A DNA stretch of 64,000 nt from Kitasatospora sp. CB01950 (GTDB taxonomy: Bacteria > Actinomycetota > Actinomycetes > Streptomycetales > Streptomycetaceae), in the NCBI RefSeq assembly GCF_001905465.1, contig NZ_LISX01000002.1, positions 66,713 through 130,712 on the forward strand, written 5' to 3'. Below, piece after piece: positions 50,709 through 57,886 of the stretch. Numbering within the stretch: position 1 is the first letter of the stretch; each line of letters starts with the position of its first letter. Below the pieces are notes generated by a model. That model saw only the letters and a list, made by a program, of their open reading frames with translations, was not told the DNA's origin and searched no databases. A program made the translations under genes and the position numbers.

Positions 50709-51955
50709 ACGACGACCGCGAGCGGGACGACCGGGAGCGGGACGACCGCGAGCGGAACGACCGCGAGCGGAACGACCGCGAGCGGGACGGCCGGCCGGGC
50801 GCGATGGACGAGGCGCTGCTGCGTGTCCTGACGCCCGAGGTGCTGGCCGTCCTGGTGCGGCGCGGCGCGGATTTCGCGGCCGCCGAGGACGCCGTGCAGG
50901 AGGCGCTGCTGGAGGCGGTGCGGACCTGGCCGGCCGATCCGCCGCGCGACCCGAAGGGCTGGCTGATCACCGTCGGCTGGCGGCGTTTCCTGGACGCGGC
51001 CCGTTCGGACGCCTCGCGCCGCCGCCGCGAGGACCTGGTGGAGGACCAGCCGGAGCCCGGCCCGGTGCCGGACGCCGACGACTCGCTGCAGCTGTACTTC
51101 CTGTGCGCGCACCCGTCGTTGACACCGGCCTCGGCGGTGGCGCTGACGCTGCGCGCGGTCGGCGGGCTGACCACCCGGCAGATCGCGCAGGCGTACCTGG
51201 TGCCGGAGGCGACCATGGCGCAGCGGATCAGCCGGGCGAAGCGGACGGTGGGCGGGGCGCGGCTGGACCGGCCGGGCGACCCGGCGACGGTGCTGCGGGT
51301 GCTGTACCTGGTGTTCAACGAGGGCTACTCGGGGGACGTCGACCTGGCGGCCGAGGCGATCCGGCTGACCCGGCAGCTGGCGGCCCGGATCGACCACCCG
51401 GAGGTGTCGGGCCTGCTGGCGCTGATGCTGCTGCACCACGCCCGCCGGGCCGGTCGGACCGCGCCGGACGGCAGTCTCGTCCCGCTGGCCGAGCAGGACC
51501 GCGGCCGCTGGGACACCGCGATGATCGCCGAGGGCGTGACGATTCTGCAGGCGGCGCTGGCCCGCGACCGGCTGGGCGAGTTCCAGGCGCAGGCCGCGAT
51601 CGCGGCGCTGCACGCGGACGCGCCGACCGCCGAGGAGACCGACTGGGTGCAGATCGTCGAGTGGTACGACGAACTGGCCGCGCTGACGGACAGCCCCGTG
51701 GTGCGCCTGAACCGGGCCGTCGCGGTCGGCGAGGCGGACGGCCCGCGGGCGGGTCTGGCCGCGCTCGCTGCGCTGGACGACACGCTGCCCCGGCACACCG
51801 CCGCGTCCGCGTACCTGCACGAGCGGGCCGGCGACCTGCGGGCGGCGGCCCGGCTGTACGCGCAGGCCGCGGCGAAAGCCGGGGCGGTGGCCGAGCGGGA
51901 CCATCTGGTGCGGCAGGCAGCGCGGCTCAACACCCTTCTACGGGACGGGAGTTGA
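50705..51955 (+). CDS. ECF42-type RNA polymerase sigma factor
   Basis: A 416-aa sigma factor. Region 2 is at about residues 45-110 (DFAAAEDAVQEALLEAVRTW, WLITVGWRRFLDAARSDASR). Region 4 is at about 140-195 (LTTRQIAQAYLVPEATMAQR). A C-terminal TPR-like domain of about 200 residues (VLYLVFNEGYSG, VVRLNRAVAVGEADGP, YLHERAGDLRAAARLYAQAA) is typical of ECF42, which has no dedicated anti-sigma gene. GTG at 50705 overlaps the preceding DGPF gene. The first 30 residues are encoded by five 15-bp tandem repeats (DDRER units); an ATG at 50804 would skip them. Confidence 0.9.
   Translation: MNDDRERDDRERDDRERNDRERNDRERDGRPGAMDEALLRVLTPEVLAVLVRRGADFAAAEDAVQEALLEAVRTWPADPPRDPKGWLITVGWRRFLDAARSDASRRRREDLVEDQPEPGPVPDADDSLQLYFLCAHPSLTPASAVALTLRAVGGLTTRQIAQAYLVPEATMAQRISRAKRTVGGARLDRPGDPATVLRVLYLVFNEGYSGDVDLAAEAIRLTRQLAARIDHPEVSGLLALMLLHHARRAGRTAPDGSLVPLAEQDRGRWDTAMIAEGVTILQAALARDRLGEFQAQAAIAALHADAPTAEETDWVQIVEWYDELAALTDSPVVRLNRAVAVGEADGPRAGLAALAALDDTLPRHTAASAYLHERAGDLRAAARLYAQAAAKAGAVAERDHLVRQAARLNTLLRDGS
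50711..50785 (+). repeat. Five 15-bp tandem repeats inside the sigma-factor 5' end
   Basis: Units at 50711, 50726, 50741, 50756 and 50771 read (G/A)ACGACCGCGAGCGG with at most two changes. They encode D/N-D-R-E-R. The period is a multiple of three, so copy-number change would not shift the frame. Confidence 0.9.
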
Positions 51956-51974
51956 GCCGCGCTGCGGTGCCGCT

Positions 51975-53135
51975 TCAGGTGGTGGTGCCGGCGCCCGGTC
52001 CGCCCTGGAAGGTGGCGATGCCCTTGAGGATGGTGTCCATCTGATCGAGGCCGGGGGCCTTGTCGGCGATGTCGAAGCCGAAGTGGACGGCGGTCAGCGC
52101 CTTGCCGTCGGCAGTCGGGAAGACCACCGTCTGCACGTACCCGCTGTTGCCCTTGGACACCGTCACCTGCCAGCGCACCAGGTAGCCGGAGCGGCCGGCC
52201 ACCGTGACCGCCTCGCTCTTCAGCTCCTGGTGGCCGGTGATGTCGGGGTACGCCTCCTTGGCGGCGTTCTCGATGTCCTGCTGCGCGGCCTGCTTGACGT
52301 CGGTGCCGCCGCCGTTGCCGGTGCCGGCGATCCGGCCCGTGGTGACACCGCCGAGCGAGCAGCTGCCCTGGCCGTCGGCGCAGGTGTAGTCGCCGACGGT
52401 GGCGCCGGCGAAGCCGTCGGAGCTGGTGCCGCCCTTCCAGCCGCTGGGGACCGGCAGGGAGATGCCGTTGACGAGGTCGACGGCGACGCCCTTGCCGTTG
52501 CTGTTGCCGCCGCTGCCACCGCTGCCGCCGCCCTGGCCGGGGAAGCTCGGCAGGCCGTCGCCCGGGACGTTCTGGCCGTTCTGGCCGTTCTGGCCGTTCT
52601 GGCCGCCGTCGCCGCTGCCCTGGTGACCGGACCGGCCCTCCAGGGACGGCCGGGCGGAGGCGGACTTGTCGGTGCGCCCGTCCATCACCAGGTAGGTGGC
52701 GCCGGAGCCGACCGCCAGGCCGAGCAGCGCGGCCACCGCGGCCGTGATCAGTACCGGCCTGGACGGGCGGCGGCGCGGCTTGGACGGCGGCAGCTCGGCG
52801 TACGGGGGCGGCGGCGGGTAGTGGACGGACTGCCCGGAGGCGTCCAGCACGGTGCCCTCCAGGACGGTGGTGTCCTCGACGCCGGGCATGCCGGGCGCGG
52901 GCGTGCCGGGCGCGGGCGGCGGCACGGCGTCGGTCGGCGTGCCGGGCGCGGCCTCGGTGTCCGTGGCCGTGGCCGTGGCCGTGGCTGCGGGCGCGGGCGT
53001 GTCGGCGGGGGCGGCCGAGGCCGGGCGGGTGCTGGCGGTCCAGCCCTTGCCGTCCCACCAGCGCTCGGGGCGGGGGTCGCTGTCGGTGTCGACGGGGTCC
53101 GGGTACCACCCGGCCGGAATCTGCTGCTCACTCAC
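51975..53135 (-). CDS. DUF2510 membrane-anchored protein with Gly/Asn-rich linker
   Basis: A 386-aa protein with a DUF2510 domain at residues 5-37 (IPAGWYPDPVDTDSDPRPER, then WWDGKGWT). A proline/threonine-rich region follows to about 125, then one transmembrane helix (PVLITAAVAALLGLAVGSGA, about 128-147) and a GQNGQNGQN/GGSGG linker. The extracellular domain from about 215 contains one cysteine pair (YTCADGQGSCS) and a beta-rich C-terminus. It is probably anchored with the large domain outside. Function unknown. GTG at 53135 is chosen for spacing from AGGG. It converges with the ECF42 gene. Confidence 0.75.
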   Translation of the reverse strand: MSEQQIPAGWYPDPVDTDSDPRPERWWDGKGWTASTRPASAAPADTPAPAATATATATDTEAAPGTPTDAVPPPAPGTPAPGMPGVEDTTVLEGTVLDASGQSVHYPPPPPYAELPPSKPRRRPSRPVLITAAVAALLGLAVGSGATYLVMDGRTDKSASARPSLEGRSGHQGSGDGGQNGQNGQNGQNVPGDGLPSFPGQGGGSGGSGGNSNGKGVAVDLVNGISLPVPSGWKGGTSSDGFAGATVGDYTCADGQGSCSLGGVTTGRIAGTGNGGGTDVKQAAQQDIENAAKEAYPDITGHQELKSEAVTVAGRSGYLVRWQVTVSKGNSGYVQTVVFPTADGKALTAVHFGFDIADKAPGLDQMDTILKGIATFQGGPGAGTTT

Positions 53136-53353
53136 ACCCACGACCCTAGGGGGCCGCGGATAAACGGGAAATCAGCGCGCGGCCGGAATCCGGGGTTCGG
53201 CGATGAGATTCGGGTGAGAATCGCGCACAACCGCCGTCCGGGTGATCCAGGTACGCCAACCGGGGCGCATTCTGTGCTCCACGCGCCTGACGGGGCGCAC
53301 ATCGGTCGTGGGTCGCACCACCCGGGGCGCGACCGCGCGACAGAATCCGCGCC

Positions 53354-54076
53354 ATGACCTCTCGCCCCGTGATCGGGATCAGCACCTTCCTCCTCGACGC
53401 CGCCTGGGGCCGGTGGGACTCCATGCGCTCGGTGCTGCTCCCCGAGCGCTACCCGGCGCTCTTCCAGCAGGTCGGCGGCATCGCCGTCATGCTCCCGCCC
53501 GACGCCCCCGAGCACGCGGCGGCCGCGGTGGCCCGCCTGGACGGCCTGGTGATCGCGGGCGGCGAGGACGTCTCCCCCGCCCTCTACGGCGAACCCGCCC
53601 ACCCGGAGACGGTGGCCGACGCCCCCGAACGCGACCTGTGGGAAGCCGCGCTGATCCGCGTTGCCCTCGCCGCCGGCACCCCGCTGCTGGGCATCTGCCG
53701 GGGCATGCAACTGCTCAACGTGGTCTGCGGCGGCTCACTGATCCAGCACCTGCCGGACGTCGTCGGCCCCGATCTCGAACACCGCGGCACCCGCACCGGG
53801 TACAACCGGCACGCGATCCACCCCGTCCCCGGCACCCTGCTCGCCGGCCTCCTCCCCGAGCCCTCGGTCACCGTCCCCACCAACCACCACCAGGCCGTGG
53901 CCCGCCTCGGCGAAGGCCTCACCGTCTGCGCCCACGCCGCCGACGGCACCGTCGAAGCCGTCGAGGGCCCCGGCTTCGCCCTCGGCGTCCAGTGGCACCC
54001 GGAACAGGGCGAGGACCTCCGCGTCGCCCGCGCCCTCGTCCACGCGACCCGCCCGGCGCCCGTCCCGGCCGCCTGA
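53354..54076 (+). CDS. Gamma-glutamyl-gamma-aminobutyrate hydrolase-like class-I amidotransferase
   Basis: A 240-aa peptidase C26 protein. The catalytic cysteine is in LLGICRGMQLLNV (about residue 117) and the His-Glu pair in FALGVQWHPEQ (about 216-218). VPTNHHQAVARLG and the N-terminal RPVIGISTF are typical of PuuD-like enzymes, which cleave gamma-glutamyl amides in polyamine breakdown. Whether this one acts on gamma-glutamyl-GABA is inferred; no glutamyl-polyamine synthetase is adjacent. Confidence 0.88.
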   Translation: MTSRPVIGISTFLLDAAWGRWDSMRSVLLPERYPALFQQVGGIAVMLPPDAPEHAAAAVARLDGLVIAGGEDVSPALYGEPAHPETVADAPERDLWEAALIRVALAAGTPLLGICRGMQLLNVVCGGSLIQHLPDVVGPDLEHRGTRTGYNRHAIHPVPGTLLAGLLPEPSVTVPTNHHQAVARLGEGLTVCAHAADGTVEAVEGPGFALGVQWHPEQGEDLRVARALVHATRPAPVPAA

Positions 54077-54113
54077 GCGCCGTCGCGAGGAACACGGCGA
54101 GTCCACAGCTCTG

Positions 54114-54335
54114 CTAACGGGGCCGCACGGCGAGGTAGTAGAGCGTGATGTCCTCCGGGGCGTGGACCCGCATGGACCCGCTGGGTCCACCCCCCACCAG
54201 GTCCAACTGCAGGTGGCTGCGGTCGCCGTACGGGAGCCACCCGGTGATGACGAACGGGCCCTCACCGTTCTGGGCCCAGACGTGGTCTCCGAAGCGGACC
54301 GTGCGATTGTCCTTCGTTCGAAATTTCGGCCTCAT
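54114..54335 (-). CDS. Small hypothetical protein
   Basis: A 73-aa basic, beta-rich protein (KFRTKDNRTVRFGDHVWAQN, then GPFVITGWLPYGDRSHLQLD). No family is recognised and the ribosome site is weak. Codon bias is right for coding, and it fills the gap between the C26 gene and chrA. Confidence 0.5.
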   Translation of the reverse strand: MRPKFRTKDNRTVRFGDHVWAQNGEGPFVITGWLPYGDRSHLQLDLVGGGPSGSMRVHAPEDITLYYLAVRPR

Positions 54336-54403
54336 GGTCCATGGCTACCACTCGCCCCGCCCCGCAGGGAGCGGTTTTTCCGACATCGAGACACCAACTC
54401 CTG

Positions 54404-55594
54404 CTACGGGAGCGCGAGTTCGCACAGGGCGGCGACGGTGCCGAGAGCGCCGGCGGCCAGCAGGCAGGGGACGACGCCCCGGCGCAGGACGAGCAGCCAC
54501 AGCGCGGCGAGGCCCAGGATCGCGTACTGCCACGGCTGGTGGAGGGCCAGCGCCAGCGGGAGTGCGGAGCCGGCGATGGCGCCGATGACGGCCGGGCCGG
54601 CGCCGGTGAGGAAGTCCTGGACGGCGGTGTTGGCGCGCAGGCGGTCGAAGTGGGCGGCGCCGAGCAGGACGAGCAGGAAGGACGGGCCGAACGCCACCGC
54701 CGCCGCGAACAGTCCGCCGAGCACGCCCGCCGCCGCGTAGCCGACCACTGCGACGGTCTGGACGACCGGGCCGGGGGTGATCTGGCCGAGGGCGACGGCG
54801 TTCAGGAACTGACCGTCCGTCATCCAGTGGTAGCGGTGCACCGCGTCCTGCTGCATCAGCGGGATGATCACGAAGCCGCCGCCGTAGGAGAGCGCGCCCA
54901 CCTTGAGGGCGACCCAGGCGAGCGCGCCGAGTCCGCCGGTCGCGGCCAGGCCGGGGACGAGCAGTGGCAGGGCGGCCCGAGGGGCGTCACCCTCGGGTCG
55001 GGGCGGTGCGGTGTCACCCGTTCGGCTGGTTCGGCGGGCGGGGCGCCGGAAGGCGATCTCGGCGGCGCCGGTGGCCAGCAGGACGAGCACCAGCCACGGT
55101 CCGGTGAGGATCGCCGCCGCCGCGCCGAGCAGCAGGTAGCAGACCCAGCGGACCCGGGCCGCGCCACCGCCCGAGCGCTGCAGGCTGGCCGGCACCAGCG
55201 CGCCCGCGGCCTGCACGGCCACCGCCGCAACGGCCGCGCCCGCCCCGGCCGCCGCACCGAGCACCCAGCGCGGCGGGTCGCCGGCCAGGAACAGCGCGGC
55301 CAGCAGCAGGATCAGCACCAGCCCGGGCACGATGAACGCCGCCCCGCCGACCAGCGCCCCGGCCGTGCCGCGCACCCGCCAGGCCGTGAAGATCGCCAGC
55401 TGGGTGGAGGCCGGACCGGGCAGCAGGTTGGTCGCGGCGATGCCGTCCTCGAACTCGCTCGCCGCGAGCCAGCCGCGCTGCTCCACGCACAGCCGGCGCA
55501 GCAGCAGGATGTGCGCGGGCGGCCCGCCGAACCCGAGGACGCCGATCCGACCCCACTCCTTGGCGATCACTCTCAGCGGCACCTGCTCCGCCAT
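54404..55594 (-). CDS. chrA: Chromate transporter (ChrA/CHR family)
   Basis: A 396-aa inner-membrane protein with two homologous CHR halves. The N-half has WGRIGVLGFGGPPAHILLLR (about residues 14-33) and EDGIAATNLLPGPASTQLAI. The C-half has LKVGALSYGGGFVIIPLMQQ and NAVALGQITPGPVVQTVAVV, the duplicated FGGP and PGP motifs. It exports chromate or related oxyanions. A hydrophilic loop of about 30 residues joins the halves. The ATG at 55594 follows GGGGAG. It is divergent from the CDF metal exporter, suggesting a small metal-resistance pair. Confidence 0.9.
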   Translation of the reverse strand: MAEQVPLRVIAKEWGRIGVLGFGGPPAHILLLRRLCVEQRGWLAASEFEDGIAATNLLPGPASTQLAIFTAWRVRGTAGALVGGAAFIVPGLVLILLLAALFLAGDPPRWVLGAAAGAGAAVAAVAVQAAGALVPASLQRSGGGAARVRWVCYLLLGAAAAILTGPWLVLVLLATGAAEIAFRRPARRTSRTGDTAPPRPEGDAPRAALPLLVPGLAATGGLGALAWVALKVGALSYGGGFVIIPLMQQDAVHRYHWMTDGQFLNAVALGQITPGPVVQTVAVVGYAAAGVLGGLFAAAVAFGPSFLLVLLGAAHFDRLRANTAVQDFLTGAGPAVIGAIAGSALPLALALHQPWQYAILGLAALWLLVLRRGVVPCLLAAGALGTVAALCELALP

Positions 55595-55771
55595 CGCTCC
55601 GCTCCCCCGTCGGTGGCTCGAAAACCCGCACGACCTGCGCGGATGCGGGCCGCACCCTACCTGACCCGAATGGCCTACAGGAGAACGACAACGGTCACCA
55701 GTGCAGCCTTTGGATCTTCCTCCGAATTGGGGTTCACTTCGGGGTCGGAGACCGGAGCGGAGGGACCCTCG

Positions 55772-56848
55772 ATGGCGGACCACGAGCACGACCACGAGCA
55801 CGGCGGCCACGACGACGACCATGGCGGCCACGGCGGCCACGGCGGTCACGGCGGTCACAGCCACGCCGTCTCGGCGGACGCCGACCGCCGCTGGCTGTGG
55901 AGCGCGCTGATCCTGCTGGTGGTGTTCATGGCCGGCGAGGTCGTGGTCGGCTTCGCGGCGCAGTCGCTGGCGCTGATCTCGGACGCGGCGCACATGCTGA
56001 CCGACGCGGCGTCGATCGCGCTGGCCCTGGTGGCGATGCGGCTGGCGGCCCGTCCGGCGCGCGGCGGCTACACGTACGGGCTGAAGCGGGCGGAGATCCT
56101 GTCGGCGCAGGCGAACGGGGTGACGCTGCTGGTGCTGTCGGCGTGGCTGGGGTACGAGGCGGTCGCCCGGCTGATCGCGCCGCCGGCGGTGACGGGGTCG
56201 CTGGTGCTGGTGACGGCACTGGTGGGCGTGGTGGTGAACATCGCGGCGACCTGGTGCATGTCGAAGGCGAACCGGTCCTCGCTGAACGTGGAAGGCGCTT
56301 TCCAGCACGTCCTGACCGACCTGTACGCGTTCGTCGCGACGGCGGTCGCCGGTGCGGTGGTACTGCTCACCGGGTTCGTCCGGGCGGACGCGATCGCCTC
56401 GCTGGTGGTGGTGGCGCTGATGCTGCGGGCCGGGATCGGGCTGGTGCGGGACTCGGCGCGGATCTTCCTGGAGGCGGCGCCCGCCGGGATCGACCCCGAC
56501 CAGGTCGCGGACCGGCTGGTGGCGACGCCGCAGGTGGAGGAGATCCACGACCTGCACATCTGGGAGATCACCTCCAACCAGCCCGCCCTGTCGGCGCACA
56601 TCCTGGTCGCGCCGGGCGGTGACTGCCACGCGGTGCAGCACGAGTTGCAGCGCCGGCTGCGCGAGGACTACCGGATCACCCACGCCACCCTCCAGGTCGA
56701 CCACGTCGGCGCGGGCGGCACGGGCGACGCGGACGGGCTGCTGCAGATCTCGTCCAGCAGCGCGGCGGCGGCCGCCGAGCAGGAGGCCCGCGAACACTGC
56801 GAGGACGCCCACGGCCCGATCCACCGCTCGGGCCCCCACCCGCACTGA
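55772..56848 (+). CDS. Cation diffusion facilitator metal exporter
   Basis: A 358-aa CDF transporter. The His-rich N-terminus has HEHDHEHGG and four GGH repeats (residues 4-32) for metal capture. Six helices follow, with the HxxxD metal sites in LISDAAHMLTDAASIALAL (about residues 71-89) and FQHVLTDLYAFVATA (about 176-190). The cytoplasmic C-terminal domain carries EEIHDLHIWEITSNQPALSA and HATLQVDH. It exchanges Zn2+, Co2+ or Cd2+ for protons. The ATG follows GGAGGGA. A second His-rich stretch ends the protein. Confidence 0.92.
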   Translation: MADHEHDHEHGGHDDDHGGHGGHGGHGGHSHAVSADADRRWLWSALILLVVFMAGEVVVGFAAQSLALISDAAHMLTDAASIALALVAMRLAARPARGGYTYGLKRAEILSAQANGVTLLVLSAWLGYEAVARLIAPPAVTGSLVLVTALVGVVVNIAATWCMSKANRSSLNVEGAFQHVLTDLYAFVATAVAGAVVLLTGFVRADAIASLVVVALMLRAGIGLVRDSARIFLEAAPAGIDPDQVADRLVATPQVEEIHDLHIWEITSNQPALSAHILVAPGGDCHAVQHELQRRLREDYRITHATLQVDHVGAGGTGDADGLLQISSSSAAAAAEQEAREHCEDAHGPIHRSGPHPH

Positions 56849-56884
56849 CCCCGCGTCAGGCCCTGACTGTCACCGGCATACGGC

Positions 56885-57826
56885 ATGATCGGGGGGGTGA
56901 CCCCACCCCACGCACCGCGCCTGATGCTGCTCGACACCGCCAGCCTCTACTTCCGCGCCTACTTCGGCGTCCCGGACTCGCTCCGCTCCCCGCAGGGCGA
57001 GCCGGTGAACGCGGTGCGCGGCCTGCTCGACTTCATCACCCGCCTCGTCCAGGACCACGGCCCGGACCACCTGGTCGCCTGCATGGACGCGGACTGGCGT
57101 CCGCAGTGGCGGGTCGACCTCATCCCCACCTACAAGACCCACCGGGTGGCGGAGGCCGCGACCGACGGCGAGGAGGAGGTGCCGGACACCCTCGCCCCGC
57201 AGGTCCCGGTGATCGAGCAGGTGCTGGACGCGATCGGCATCGCCCGCGTCGGCGTCCCCGACTACGAGGCCGACGACGTGATCGGCACCCTCGCCACCCG
57301 CGCCACCGGCCCGGTCGAGATCGTCACCGGCGACCGCGACCTCTTCCAACTGGTCGACGACGCCCGCGCGGTGACGGTCCTCTACCCGGCCAAGGGCATC
57401 GGCGCGGCCCAGCGCATGGACGACGCGGCGCTCCTGGAGAAGTACGGCGTCCCCGGCTCCTCCTACGCCGATCTCGCCGCCCTGCGCGGCGACGCCAGCG
57501 ACGGCCTGCCGGGCGTCAAGGGCATCGGCGAGAAGACCGCCACCCAACTGATCCAGACCTACGGCGACCTGCCGGCCGTCCGGGCCGCCGCCGCCGACCC
57601 CGCCTCCAATCTCACCCCGGCCCGCCGCAAGAACCTCCTCGAAGCGGCCCCCTACCTCGACGTCGCCCGCACCGTCGTCCGCGTCGCCACCGACATCCAA
57701 CTCCCGCCCTTCGACCCCCAGTTGCCCCACGAGCCCCGCGACCCCATGGCCCTCGAAGCCCTCGCCGACCGCTGGGCCCTCGGCACCTCCCTCACCCGCC
57801 TCCTGGAGGTCCTGGCCACCCGTTGA
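56885..57826 (+). CDS. 5'-3' exonuclease (Pol I N-terminal/FEN family)
   Basis: A 313-aa stand-alone flap-endonuclease-type nuclease. The metal-binding acidic motifs are LMLLDTASLYFRAYFG, DYEADDVIGTLA (about residues 127-138) and EIVTGDRDLFQLV. The helix-hairpin-helix is DGLPGVKGIGEKTATQLI (about 203-220). It removes RNA primers or flaps next to the separate polA. Starts at ATG 56885 or GTG 56897 are both possible; GGGGGG abuts the latter. It converges with the HelY-like gene at a shared terminator. Confidence 0.92.
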   Translation: MIGGVTPPHAPRLMLLDTASLYFRAYFGVPDSLRSPQGEPVNAVRGLLDFITRLVQDHGPDHLVACMDADWRPQWRVDLIPTYKTHRVAEAATDGEEEVPDTLAPQVPVIEQVLDAIGIARVGVPDYEADDVIGTLATRATGPVEIVTGDRDLFQLVDDARAVTVLYPAKGIGAAQRMDDAALLEKYGVPGSSYADLAALRGDASDGLPGVKGIGEKTATQLIQTYGDLPAVRAAAADPASNLTPARRKNLLEAAPYLDVARTVVRVATDIQLPPFDPQLPHEPRDPMALEALADRWALGTSLTRLLEVLATR

Positions 57827-57828
57827 AC

Positions 57829-57873
57829 CGCGAAGGGCCCGGCCGCTCAAGGAGAGTGACCGGGCCCTTCGCG
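57829..57873. terminator. Bidirectional terminator between the exonuclease and helicase genes
   Basis: CGCGAAGGGCCCGG at 57829-57842 and its exact complement at 57860-57873 form a 14-bp stem with a 17-nt loop. It lies 3 bp after the exonuclease stop and 14 bp before the helicase stop on the other strand. Confidence 0.85.
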
Positions 57874-57886
57874 TGCGGAAAAGCGG

